Shown here piece after piece: positions 37,433-48,676 of a stretch of 64,000 nt of DNA (its first letter is position 1; each line of letters starts with the position of its first letter). The notes below the pieces were generated by a model, which worked only from the letters and a program-made list of their open reading frames with translations, did not search any database and was not told the origin of the DNA. The stretch lies in the NCBI GenBank assembly GCA_039881145.1, contig JAYKKI010000003.1, positions 4,979,001 through 5,043,000 of the forward strand. The letters run 5' to 3'. A program made the translations under genes and the position numbers. Source of the DNA: Druceiella hillmani (Eukaryota > Arthropoda > Insecta > Lepidoptera > Hepialidae).

Positions 37433-37862
37433 CGAGAGTGGAAAACGCCTACGATCGACCGCTTTCAACCACCATACCTCTCACACTATCACAGTTACTC
37501 ACACAACCACATATTTCTAGAACTATCTCATATAAAATGTTGTATGAAGATACGTTCTACGTAATGAGCTTTATCAATAAAGTATATTTTTGGGACATGA
37601 AATCCTAAAAACAGGATATCTTATTTAGTATTTTGAGTGTAAGTATAATGATAAACATTTGTTCATTTTCATCGAAATAAAAACGATAAAATATCCTCCT
37701 TTTTTCTAATAAACATGCTTCAATCATGTAATATATTGACAAACAATAAACATTCTTCCTTTATAATTAAAGTCAGCGTGCTGTACTATTTTTACGTCAT
37801 CGCTATTCATTTAATGTTGATCTAAGTAATGTACTCCTACAATAGAAAAAAAACATTGTATT

Positions 37863-37889
37863 TAACGACAATGTATTTCATTGTCGTTA
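37863..37889. repeat. Perfect 11-bp inverted repeat
   Basis: TAACGACAATG and CATTGTCGTTA flank a 5-nt loop, about 40 bp upstream of the plus-strand SINE-like copy. Confidence 0.85.
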
Positions 37890-37928
37890 CTGTGGTGTAT
37901 TGGATTAACCAAAATATATACAGCCTTT

Positions 37929-38052
37929 GCAGCACGGTGTTCCACGGGGCCACGTGCTCGATTCATAGCCGCTCATTCAGAGGGGATGGTATGTTGTTCT
38001 GATTGGCTGTAGGAAATTGGTCTCGTGGCAATAAGTCTGCTATAAGTGTACA
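37929..38052 (+). mobile_element. SINE-like element, plus strand (diverged)
   Basis: A box-B-like TGCTCGATTCATAGC lies at 37955-37969, after a tRNA-like lead. The tail GGTCTCGTGGCAATAAGTCT then GC, at about 38019-38040, matches the tail of the minus-strand copy at 32871 (GCTCTCGTAGCAATAAGTCC GCC). The middle has drifted. It is the second, older member of the same family. Confidence 0.55.
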
Positions 38053-39678
38053 TTAAAGTTAATAAATTAGTTCATTAGCATGGGAGTTCAACATATTTAC
38101 CACTAGCTAATTTAAATTTTGTACATATTTATTTTTTGTATTTGAAGGTAGAAACGAAGTACAAAAATTAATTCATTCATTAATTAGAAAAGTGCTGTTT
38201 TATAAGTTATATGTACGGTTTTGTTATTTTTGGTTAAAATAAATAAATTTTTGTTTAAAAATATTCAAAGGCAAACTATGTGTATGTTGTTGATTGCCAC
38301 ATAAAAACACAGCTCTTCAATTCATGCGTACTATATTAAAAATTGCTTACTTTTTTACCATACCCAAATCCAATGTTTATGGGGTAAAATTTTAAATTTT
38401 TCGATATTTGTTTATTTCATAACCAAACGACGATTCAATCAATGTATTAGACATTATAATATTGTCTTACAAAAAGTACTTTAAACGATTCCTACCATTG
38501 CCAAATAACATAAGATCAAATAAATGAAAAGTAGATAACTAAATTTTATTTATTTGTTTCAATCAGCTTTGTCGGTTTAATTGCTTGTTTCTATCAACCT
38601 TAGATAAAGAATATGCCAGTTATGACTCTAGAAATTATAATCACAGTATAAGTGGAAAATGGTCGGCACAGTCGTTAAGACCGTGAACCAAGAATTTCAT
38701 TTTTTCATTTAATATTACATATGTTTATTTGAATAACTCCTCATTCTTGAATGGACTCAAAATAAAATGAGCCTCTTAGAAAAATCAGCAATTAAGATTT
38801 TATCAAATGGAACATGGCGACTGAATTTTAAAACTGGTTGTTAGAATCTGCCAATTACCTCGTTACAGCTATAAAAACATAATTGTTTTGTTCTAGCCAA
38901 CTTAAACTTCGTAGCCATAAATAATATATTGAAATATCTATTAATATTAATAATTGTTTTGAGTGGATTTTTTGAACTAGTGGCTTGTTTACCATAAATT
39001 TATCAATGCTTAACTTTGCCTTACTTAATATTATTTTCGAAAATGTATGGAGTGAACACTCTTTGTACGCGGGAGATTTAGAAATTCGAACACACACTGG
39101 TAGCCAATACCAACTTTGTTGTGTTTGCAGATATCAATAGAAATATGCATTTCATTAGTCAGTACGCAGCAAGATAATTGTAATAATCAATTCAATCAAG
39201 TTGGAAATAACCAGAATCTGTAACAGAAAGATTTATTCCATAGATGTAAACATTGTATTCGTCACAGCTAATATTAAACAATACGGTTATTTCTTTTTCT
39301 TTAAACTATTTAAGACCCGGAACTACGCCTTAATCAAAATATTTCCTCGTAGTCCCAGTTAACTGCTGTTGATTGTCGAAATTTCTTTCAAATCTTTACT
39401 TATTAAAACCGAAGTTTTTATGTATCAAACATCTTTTTTACCATTACTCGGTACCGAAATTCATCGTAACTAAAACCTATTGAAAATAGCCAAAATACAT
39501 TCAATCGCCAAAAAATTATTACCTGCTAAAACATATAGGCAATACAAATAACTTTAAGCAACAATTTGAACCTAAAAGAGAAAAATATATAAATTGTGTA
39601 TATGGAGCCACATAATTGTATTACATTTACAAAAGCCTGTAAATTAATCAACAAAACGAAAAAGATATGCAGAAAATA

Positions 39679-39705
39679 AAAATCGAAAGTAGTTCTTTCG
39701 ATTTT
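39679..39705. repeat. Perfect 11-bp inverted repeat
   Basis: AAAATCGAAAG and CTTTCGATTTT flank the loop TAGTT. Confidence 0.85.
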
Positions 39706-40292
39706 AGAAATTATAGTATTTTATTTTCTATGTACTCTGATTAACAAATAATAATACAATTTAATTAGAAAACACTCATGAAATTGACAAGTTACTCCTT
39801 TTCTATAAAGTAAGCCGAGAGGCAAAGTATGCCTAAATTAATTTGACAAAGACTCCAATTTTCACGTACTTCGCCAAATACAATATAATTTATTGGCAAT
39901 TCAATTTCAACAGATCTTAATTTGATTGTCTTTCACAATTATTAGAAAGATCCTTAGCGTTGAGTTGAAAACAAATTAATCAGTGGTAGTAATAGGGAGC
40001 GTACAAATGAAAAGTCAATTGTTCAATTTCACTTTCTTTGTATTTTTTCAGTCCATTTAATGTAAAAATTAAATTTGTTATGCAGAGTAAGTTACGGAGA
40101 ATTACCCGGAGATTGAATGGGGGAAAGTGTAATTATATCAAATATCGCAACATTATTTTTGCTTTATACTTAAGTGTGCCATTACGAAACACGTAATTAA
40201 GTGCCGTAAGCAATTTAGCTACAATCAATAACGCGCTGCAAATATAATTGCCACCAAAAAGCAATCTGGGTTTTTTTCGCTATTTTAATATA

Positions 40293-40315
40293 TGTAGAAT
40301 CTATCAGATTCTACA
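40293..40315. repeat. Perfect 10-bp inverted repeat
   Basis: TGTAGAATCT and AGATTCTACA flank a 3-nt loop. Confidence 0.85.
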
Positions 40316-41023
40316 TTTTTCGACATAAATAATTAAATGACCGTCTTACGACTGAACTTAAATAAATTGTTATATTTTTAGTAAATACGTGCATGTTCGG
40401 TATAAAATTGTAGACCTTCTTAACCAAGTTTGCATTTCAAAACATATTGAAATCTTTGAAATCTACAAGAGTTATATTTGAAGAAAACTGTTTAAAATTC
40501 TCTTCAGCCAGCTTCACATACATTTACGACTAGTGTAAATCCATACAAACCATAAAGTTAAATGCTAGTTATGTTATAATTAATGAGCATACTTAAATCA
40601 TAAATAACAGGATTTGGTCTATTTTATACTTCATTTCAAATATCATTACAATAGATTCGAATATTTTTGCTATTTAAAAGTAGTTTGGACCAAAATAAGG
40701 ATATATTCCTGCATTAAAATTGAAAACCTAATTGGAAGCATTTTATCAGTCATAGAGGATACCACAAACTTTTACAGATTTCGTAGTAAAATAAGTAATT
40801 TAAATCTAGATTTACTATGTAATTACATGAAAATATAATTATATATTATTGTCCCAGTACGTTATATACATCCATAACATAAAACGCACCTGATTTCCAG
40901 ATTATATTTCATCCTGATAAATGACCCTCCCATCAACATGGGCGTAGATACAAAGCACGCACAACTAGTGAGGTTGCTTTATTAATAGAGGGTCAAGAAT
41001 ATGAACGAGGAGATATTATGTGA

Positions 41024-41106
41024 GCGAGATAACAAGAAATAATTTTAGATTACAAGAATAATTTGCGAGTTTACAAGAATAAAATGCGAGATTACAAGAA
41101 TAATTT
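41024..41106 (+). repeat. Degenerate ~21-bp tandem, four units
   Basis: Units follow GCGAG-ATTACAAGAATAATTT with small changes. The minus-strand frame Tyr-Ser-Cys-(Asn/Lys)-Leu across it is the repeat in translation. Confidence 0.85.
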
Positions 41107-42850
41107 TTTTCTTTTAATTGGGTACATGATACTCTACAGCATCCTTCGATACATGCAGAGTTGAAGATGAATATAAAATATCCCTCCAACAAATTAATCC
41201 TAATAATAGAGCACATCTACGAAAAACCATCATTTCATCTACGAAAATAGAATACGATTCTCGTAAAATTTCTAAAGACTCATGCAAGGACGTCATTGTA
41301 TTGCATTACTAATATATTTTACATGGAATAATAATAACATTCCGCGCCAAGAAAGTTATACCGGCAATACACTCAATTGCATTCGCACTGTCCATCTCAT
41401 TAATATAAAATGCTTTGACCTTCTTATTTTGCTGCATAGGTTTAAAAGTCTAACATCTTTCAAGTTTATGTGCAGTTATCGAAGGCATTAGCAGTTCTTA
41501 ACAGTCAATTGCAGAGCTTCACGCCTGCTTCAAGATGAATCTCACTGAGGTAAAACTTTTAAAAAAGCAGCTCCATGTAGAAGTATTGCATCAATGAAAA
41601 AATTGTTCTCGATGATGCTTACATTTTGTCAGATTTTTAGTCTGTTTTTTTTTTAAGGAATTATTACAAAGAAAGTAAAGGTGAAAACATTTAAATCGCA
41701 TACAGATAGTGCGCTTTGAACTTTTTTAAGTTTTTCATCTCTAGTTAATAAATACGTGATGGAAACATCATACAATCAACAAGGATTGAAACCACTGACT
41801 GCAAAGCAAGAGATATCATTAAATTCTCATCAAAAATTTGCCTATAAAACTTTGCTCTTAAGGATTCGTTCATAATTTGGAAAGTTTTATTTTTGGATGC
41901 ATCTTGCGGAACATGAAAGACTTCTAATGGATTCATCCTTAGCGAAACTCATTCAAAACGCAGAAAATGACTACATTTTTGTAATTTGATAGTGTAGGAT
42001 AAAAGCGCAATGTCTCATAAAACTTCAATTGAAGCACTGTACCATATATTATAGGATCACAAAAATTAATAAGACAATTATATTATTACTAAATTCAGGC
42101 AATCCAACTAGTGTGCTTTCATAAAACTTAGTATTCGAAGTTGTAGCGTCGATCGTACTGCTACGCAATTCAAAGATTCCTAAATTTTTCAGTGGGACAC
42201 GTATGAAATTTATAAAATAACATAATTATCCAATTAATCCGCTTTTTTACTTATTGATTATGAGATAATTAGTTATTTTATAATTCTAAAAGAAGAAAAA
42301 AAATTGAGGTACACATCTTCACGGAAGAGAAGTCTCATTAGAACGGAGGGTATCCCTTCTCCCTTACCCCCTTCCTACCTCCGACTGTTCCCTTCTCTGT
42401 TACCTTCGTTGGTATTTGATATAAAATCCTCATTTAAAGAAAGCATTTGGTTTCTTTTTGAGGATCATTTCTAAATCGCAGCAAGATTTCGGCAGATGTG
42501 TATCCACGGTGTGCAATGTTCTTGAAAACTTTGAATACTTTCATATGAGCCATTTCGAGTCATCGCTAATCTTATTTAATAGATGCCATTATATGTATTA
42601 TATATAGCGGTAATATTCATCTTGTTCTCTTAAAAATAATATATAGAGCCTAAACACATTACCGTACGTCATTCTATAGATTTACGATATTTTGATATTG
42701 TGCGCATATAAATATAATTCGAAAACATTGGCTTCCTGCATTACAAGGATTCTTAATTTTTTCTAGCGTTTTTTTCATGCATGCCATCCTTGACAAAATA
42801 CTTTGCCCGATAAAAACACTGCAATTAATAACTACATAAACATGGCCTGA

Positions 42851-42918
42851 ACTAATTTAACCTAGTTCAACCTAACTTAATCCGATATAACCCAATCCTA
42901 TCTAATTTAATTCAATAT
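42851..42918 (-). repeat. Degenerate AACCTAACTTAA-like block
   Basis: Irregular (A/T)ACCTA / TAACCC / TAATCC units. This is the complementary orientation of the block at 9.1 kb. Confidence 0.7.
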
Positions 42919-43955
42919 TATTTATCCCACTGTTTTGGACTTTTGAAGGCATTTTAGAGTATTAAAATGTACTATATTTTGATGTTAAATAAGATAAATT
43001 CCTTGTTTTGTCAATTCTCAGCACAAGTCACCAAATGTAATAGTCATTATATTAGCAGAAAACTAAATCTAAATCAAAATATCACTCTAGTTCCCGGTAG
43101 TCCATTTAAGTGGAATTAGAAGAAATTTGAATTATAAAATGTACGGTTTAACATTTTTCAATATTAAATGTAACATTCATATCTGAGCTTGGCATATATT
43201 TGGTACTGTAATAAATTTCACTTGATTTCAAGAACATGCCGAAATCAAATTTAAAAGTTACATTTATTATTCAAAATAGTAATGTGCACTTTATAGTATA
43301 TTTCCTTTTAGCTATCCTATTTTAAATACTATATATGAGCACAATTGGGAGTCTACTTCCACTTTATTTTTGAACATAAATTTACTTTTATAAATTTTTG
43401 AATTTAAAATTGACTAAAGGCTTAGAATGTTTAACATTTCATGGAAATTTTATAAAAACAAGTGCAACATGTCTTGGTATGACTTTACTGATTGACGTTC
43501 AAGTAGTTGAAGTTAATCAGAAGGTGAAATCGAGTTGACGTTTGTGTATTAGGATCTGTAAAAGACTGATATTTTCGTACATTTCGTAGCTTGGATTATA
43601 AGTTTTCTTACTGTTCGTGTAACTAAAAAATGTAAATTAGATACACATTTGTAAAAAAGTATATAATCCCAATTTGATAAATTGGAAGGATAAGGCAAAT
43701 TGAATGCCCTGGATGAACATCTCTTAAAGAATATCTGTGAAACCTATGGGAAAGGATATTTGACCAATATGCGATAAAAGTATTTTAGAGTAAGCCGTTT
43801 ATGTTAAAAACTTAGTTTGTAAAACAAGAGTAAAAACAATTACATCTAAAGGAAAATAACGTAAAACTTAAAATAATTAATATATTAAAATATTTTTTTG
43901 TTTAAAATGGGGTAGTGGCACCTGTACTAAATATTCCATCAAAAACATCCTAATA

Positions 43956-44035
43956 ATTTAACCTAACCTAATCCAACCTAACTTAATCCGACATAACCCA
44001 ATATTTCCTAATCTAATTCAACGTATCCTATTCCA
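43956..44035 (-). repeat. Degenerate AACCTAACC-like block, part 1
   Basis: TTAACCTAACCTAATCCAAC followed by irregular variants. About 75 bp later comes hairpin element copy B, and the block resumes beyond it at 44361. Confidence 0.75.
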
Positions 44036-44110
44036 AGCAATCTTAAAAAAATTAAATATCGGTACTGTCCTGGATAAAAGAAAACAATAGATGATAACAA
44101 TATTGTGCTC

Positions 44111-44339
44111 ACAATTAAATGAAACTTCGTGATGTAGTAATATTTCTACTTTCTTTAAGTTGTTTACCACGACCTAAGTTTCGTTGTATTACAACGTTTT
44201 CAGGCGGGCTATTAGCAAAGATTGAATCTTTAGATTGAATCCTAGGTCGCGGTAAAGAACTTAAAGAAAGTAGAAATATTACTACAGTTTCATTTAATTG
44301 TGAATAATTAATTTATACAAAATTAACGCCAAATATATT
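44111..44339 (+). mobile_element. Hairpin retroposon-like element, copy B
   Basis: The left arm (44111-44226) is about 85% identical to copy A at 32144. The right arm is partly deleted and resumes at CCTAGGTCGCGGTAAAG, so about 35 bp next to the centre are missing. The tail matches copy A through TTATACAAAATTAACGCC and AAATATATT. The 13-bp direct repeat CAATATTGTGCTC flanks it exactly (44098-44110 and 44340-44352). Copy B sits between two parts of an AACCTA-like repeat block. Confidence 0.75.
44167..44207 (-). ncRNA. Hammerhead-like motif, copy B (core mutated)
   Basis: The order is the same as in copy A: CCGC, CUGAAAA, CGUUGU-AAU-ACAACG, AAAC, a tiny stem III, then UC and GUGG. Stem I keeps pairing through a G-U wobble where copy A has A-U, and stem III keeps pairing through U-G. 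The core has A in place of G8, so this copy should be inactive. In this copy the base before stem II is C and can pair with the G of GAAA. Confidence 0.35.
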
Positions 44340-44360
44340 CAATATTGTGCTCGTTGACAA

Positions 44361-44700
44361 TGTAAACTTAACCCAACTCCGCGTAATCTAATTCCACGTA
44401 CCTTAACCTTAATTAATCTAACCACATTTAAACTTAACCAAACCTATACTACCTAACCCAACATCACCGAAATTAATATATCCTCAACAACACACAACTT
44501 AACCCAATATAACCTAAATTAATTCAAGCGAATCTACATAACTTAAAGTAATACAAACGAACCTACTTAACCCAACACTTAACACAATGTAATCTATCTA
44601 ATTCAATTTAACCAAATTCGACCTAACCTGTCTAATCCAACATGAACCCGCCTAACCGATTATAATTAACATAAACCAACCTAACATAACCCAATATAAT
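44361..44700 (-). repeat. Degenerate AACCTAACC-like block, part 2
   Basis: About 340 bp of irregular AACCTAA, TTAACCC and TAATCC units. Confidence 0.8.
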
Positions 44701-45684
44701 CAATAAAAAGACTAAATTTAGAATAAGAATAAAGAATAAATTTTAGACTCAGAGAAGTCTTAATAGCATATTGCCCATTTTTCCAAGAAATATTTATGTA
44801 CACGCAAAAATTACTAGAAAATTTTCTCTTAGTTGAACAGATACAAGTTACAATATAATTATCCTTTAATCCTGAAGTAATAAAATTTTCTTTTGTAAAT
44901 TTCCTATCAATTTAATTTGTTTAATATCTATCACCTAAGCATATAAAGGCTGTAATAAAATTATTGAAGCGATAAAGGTCAAAATAAGTGGTATACTTTT
45001 GTGTCTACTTTCGGGCTAAATGTCGATAGAACATACCTTGGAAAAACATCAAATTGAACTGTTCAAGCACGCAACCATTGGACATACTTTATAAAACTAA
45101 TTTTTGCAATTTAATCGATTTTATCATATTAATAACTTAATTACATCCTGTATCGTAATCATTTACACATTTTTGTAATAGTTTATTTTTTACATATCGT
45201 GTTTTAATAGATTTTAATCTAAACTAAACCAATAAAGAAAACTCATATCGTGAGATATTTTACATATGGAAGAGTATCGATCTATTCCTCGTGGAAGAAA
45301 ATATTTTCCAAATATTTTAAAGCTCAGCATTTACGTTGAGGGAGGAGCATGGATTTCGAATTAACTTCCCAATTCTCGAATCGATGCGCGAATTTTGACC
45401 TTTCAATTATGCAAATCCAGCACGCCACTACATAGGCGATGAAAGAATTCAGCGGAGATTTGACGGGGTGCGATCTGCGAATTTCAATATATTTAATTTT
45501 TCATATTTTATTTCGCAAATATTTTTGAATATTTTTGCACAATATTTGAAAACCAACCTATAATTGGAAATTGTTGGGTCATCGTATAAAATTATACATC
45601 ATAATGTGTATCCGAAGACTTATGTAATTGTTTTAAAAAATTCGATACCTTAATACATTTCAAAAAGATTTCGCCCAGTTACAT

Positions 45685-45759
45685 GTTTACGCGGTTATGG
45701 ATTACGGCAGTGTCACAAACACTAAGCTAAAAAAACTTGAGAGATGTCAAGGGACACCC
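45685..45759 (+). pseudogene. LINE reverse-transcriptase fragment
   Basis: The frame from GTT at 45685 gives Val-Met-Asp-Tyr-Gly-Ser, then Lys-Leu-Lys-Lys-Leu-Glu-Arg-Cys-Gln. Jockey/CR1-type LINE polymerases have this order (vLdYGs....s.lkkLe.vQn) just after the palm. Only about 25 codons are recognisable, and the fragment ends at the left terminal repeat of the element at 45763, which may have inserted into it. No continuation is visible to the right of that element. Confidence 0.6.
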
Positions 45760-45762
45760 GAA

Positions 45763-46124
45763 TGGAACGAAGTTCCTTTCGATTAATTAGTGAAGGAATT
45801 GTAATAAAATTGTATTTCTTTTAAGTTATAATAATAATAATAATTATTATTTTTTATTATTTATTATGTACAAAAAACCTGTATACACTCAACAAAAATA
45901 ATCGTCGCGACACCACACTGTTCAATGCGAAATAGAAAGACGAAACGAAAATAACTGGCTTGCTTTCTATGAGAGAGAGAGAGAGAGATAGAGAAACACG
46001 CGCACGCCGTACGGCTTGTAGCGCGCCCGCTAGCAACTATAGCAAAAAGTGTCGTTACAACTATTGGTCTTAATTTTTTCCGTCTAGCCCCCTTTCGCAA
46101 CGCGCGATAAGGAACTTCGTTCCA
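45763..46124. mobile_element. 362-bp terminal-inverted-repeat element (MITE-like)
   Basis: TGGAACGAAGTTCCTT at the left end (45763-45778) is repeated exactly in inverse at the right end (46109-46124), and pairing continues with a 1-nt gap through TCG. Each terminal repeat is itself a near-palindrome (GGAAC-GAA-GTTCC). The inside is noncoding, with an AAT/ATT palindromic microsatellite at 45829-45866 and a GA run at 45970-45993. The 78-codon minus-strand frame (45864-46100) covers these simple repeats and is not a gene. Superfamily and target duplication are unclear. Confidence 0.7.
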
Positions 46125-46550
46125 AGATATTACTATTACTGTAAAATATAGATATGCGATGATGTAAATTTCGCGCCATACCTGTTTGGGGGGCTTAACA
46201 AATCAAGAAAAAAAAATGTATAACTAAATTATTTAACAAATTTAATGATTGTATTTATAGTAGTAAACATAGATTAATAATGACCAGAAGAAATTTTTTA
46301 TACTTACAAAATATATTGGTAATTATTTCATAACATAATCATGGTATCTATAGGTTGGCTTACATACCTATTTTTCTTTTAGATTTCAACACGACTCGTA
46401 AATAAATGTTTAAGCATCCTTATGGCTGTGAAAATTAATTCCATTAAATTATGGTTTAAAAACAGACATAAGTGACACAAAGTGATTAAAAAGAGGAGTA
46501 AGTGATATTAATAACATAATTTTGTTTTGTTTCTCAAACAAACTGCAGCT

Positions 46551-46640
46551 TCAATATTATACGTATCAGAATCTTAAAAACTCATCATAATTGTTTGCAA
46601 TTATGATGAGTTTTTAAGATTCTGATACATATAATATTGA
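46551..46640. repeat. 90-bp near-perfect palindrome
   Basis: 43-nt arms (46551-46593 and 46598-46640) pair with one mismatch around a 4-nt loop. This is likely a young fold-back insertion or hairpin MITE. No target duplication is obvious. Confidence 0.85.
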
Positions 46641-48280
46641 ACTTAGCCAGCGTTTTATTTTCCTAGAAAAACTTCCATTTTGTTTGTAGATCAAAATTAT
46701 AGATCAAACTCTCACCTCCAGTACGGGTAAAACATCCCCTCTAGCAATATTAAAAACTTTCTTTTCTTTTCCATCCTCAAATTGTTGAAACATTTTATGC
46801 CTGTTATCTTAATTGTTTTTCATCATTAGATCATTTAAAATTTATATCTAGTGAAAGTAAACATATTTAAAACTCAATTATTTAAATGTGAAAATGTCTA
46901 AAATGTACGTTATTTTGCTTTTAGATTTAAATTAAGACAACCTTCTTGCAAGGTAATGTTACAAATTCGCCAAATGCCAAAAATAAATGGTTACCGTACA
47001 AATTTTTTTTAAACTAATTTCAAAACCTTACAAAATCATTACCCGAAAAAGTATTTTAACAAGACAAATATTATTTTCTGTTAAAAGGTCATAAGTAGAG
47101 GGTATAAATAAATAATAATTTGTAAAGTACAATACAACTACTTATAACATGCATAGAGCATAATAAATACCAATTCAATTATATGGTTATTGAATTTACT
47201 GTGTATCGTTGGATGGTAAATATCAGTAGATGCAATGCATGACTGACAAAACTGAACATATTAAAAACTCAAATTCTAATTACACAAAAATTTAATAAGT
47301 AACACAACAGTGTAAGTTTTGTCAAGATTAAGCAATTGTGACCGACAAACAAAATATTGTCTATCATCTTTACTTACAACACCCAAATAAATTTTCCATA
47401 TCTGCTTTAATGAAGACGAATATCCATATCATTTTAGAAAAACCGTATTATTTATTCCAAAACGATGCCGCTTCCCCAATGAGAGGGTCGTGTAAGTTCA
47501 ATATGATATTTTATTTTTCGTGTTCCGGAGTTATGCCATCTAACAGCGGCATATTTGGTAAGGGTTGATAGCTTCATATAGCCTATAGAAATATAATATT
47601 TACGTAGCGTTCTGCATTCCCTTAACACCGCAAATTTTGAACTGTTTCAAGACTGATGTAAAGATCACATAGGTGTTTAAAATTTCTGTATCCACTGGTC
47701 TCGATAATTTAGATAGAAAATACGGAATGAGGAGATAATTAGCTATTAAAGTGGTTGCATACAAAATTACCTTTTCCAAGACATGTGTTATTTCAAATTT
47801 ATCCATATTTTACATCTGGCCAAGCTAATTGATCATTTCTATTTTTGGTTCTTATTGGTTTCTTCTATTTAAAAATAGACTTAAATCAAATTTTATTTTT
47901 CTCCTTACAATCTATGGTATAAAAATTAATAATGAAAAGTATGGGGTATCTGTAAAATACAATTATAAAAATAAGGATTGAAATTGAACTTCAAAAATTA
48001 AATTGATTCCAATCTTTCATTATTTTATGTAAAAAATAATGAATATTTCTTTTTATAAAACTTTGATGGCTCTTTTCCGCTATCACATATTTTCTTTTTT
48101 TTATTTCATAGTGATTTAAATAATGAAAGAGAAACTTATTGAAGATATATTTTGAATAGAAAAATAAAAGCTGTTAACTTTGAGTAGAATTAAAATGGAC
48201 ATATTTTTCTTTTCATCTATTTACAAAAATTACTATAATTTTTTACCACACAAATAGTATTGCCCAGTTAGAATTGTTGT
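46641..48280. other. Unassigned A+T-rich DNA
   Basis: No gene supported between the palindrome and the copia element. Confidence 0.5.
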
Positions 48281-48417
48281 TGTTAGAATTAATATCAAAA
48301 TAATGTATTTAATGTACTACTAGCGCCTTCTATGTGGTATCATTTGTAACTACCTACCTAAGGTTAATATTAAGAAATAAATTCAGTCTTTGATCAACTA
48401 CCGTACATGTTTTATTA
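48281..48417 (+). repeat. 5' LTR of copia element
   Basis: It starts TGTTAGAATT and ends TTTTATTA directly before the primer site. An AATAAA at 48376 and an initiator-like TCAGT at 48383-48387 lie together near the right end. At 137 bp it is short for copia. Three differences from the 3' LTR: G/A, G/A and T/C. Confidence 0.95.
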
Positions 48418-48434
48418 GGTTATGCGCCCAGACC
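48418..48434 (+). other. Primer binding site, initiator tRNA-Met internal type
   Basis: GGTTATGCGCCCAGACC abuts the LTR. Drosophila copia uses the complement of the anticodon-loop half of initiator tRNA-Met (GGTTATGGGCCCAG), which matches here at all but one of the first 14 bases. The ATG inside it (48422) is therefore not the gag start. Confidence 0.85.
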
Positions 48435-48478
48435 CACATTTGCTAGAATCTTTTTTATTTTCTCGTGCGAAAGTAACT

Positions 48479-48676
48479 ATGTCGACGTCGGGATACTTAG
48501 TAAATGTGCCGAAACTCAAAGGACGCGAGAATTACGATTGGGCGTTTGCAACAAGTAATTTCTTGTTACTTGAAGGCATTGACATTGAAAATGTGCCAGC
48601 AACTATCAGTGAATCTGAGAAGAAAAAAGCTAAAGCAAAACTCGTTATGACAATTGACTGTTCATATAAAAAGTGA
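48479..48676 (+). pseudogene. copia gag, N-terminal part (frameshifted)
   Basis: I take ATG 48479 as the start because the upstream in-frame ATG at 48422 lies in the primer site. The product begins Met-Ser-Thr-Ser-Gly-Tyr, then Pro-Lys-Leu-Lys-Gly-Arg-Glu-Asn-Tyr-Asp-Trp, the usual N-terminus of copia gag (L.G.eNY..W). The frame runs into TGA at 48674. The homologous continuation lies one base over, starting near 48657 (Val-His-Ile-Lys...), so an indel of 1 or 2 bp has occurred around 48653-48660. In related elements gag and pol are one frame, so this break alone blocks expression. Confidence 0.85.

Larger units (their letters stand above)
36194..37662 (+). repeat. 1.4-kb segment bounded by perfect 24-bp direct repeats
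   Basis: The 24 bases beginning GTAAGTATAATGATAAACAT are identical at 36194-36217 and 37639-37662 and enclose 1,421 bp. The enclosed DNA has no long frame, but it does hold a diverged tandem repeat, a strong 10-bp hairpin at 37408-37432 and a GC-richer stretch at 36840-36920. The repeats could be a long target-site duplication around an unknown insertion, or the ends of a duplication whose middle diverged. I cannot identify terminal inverted repeats. Confidence 0.7.
38053..42850. other. Unassigned A+T-rich DNA
   Basis: No gene supported. It holds two perfect short hairpins (39679-39705, 40293-40315) and a short tandem (41024-41106). Confidence 0.5.

Noticed and set aside
45864..46100. 78-codon minus-strand frame in the terminal-inverted-repeat element
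   Set aside because: It spans AAT and GA simple repeats and noncoding element DNA.
48422..48478. ATG at 48422 as the gag start
   Set aside because: It lies inside the tRNA primer binding site; ATG 48479 begins the conserved gag N-terminus.
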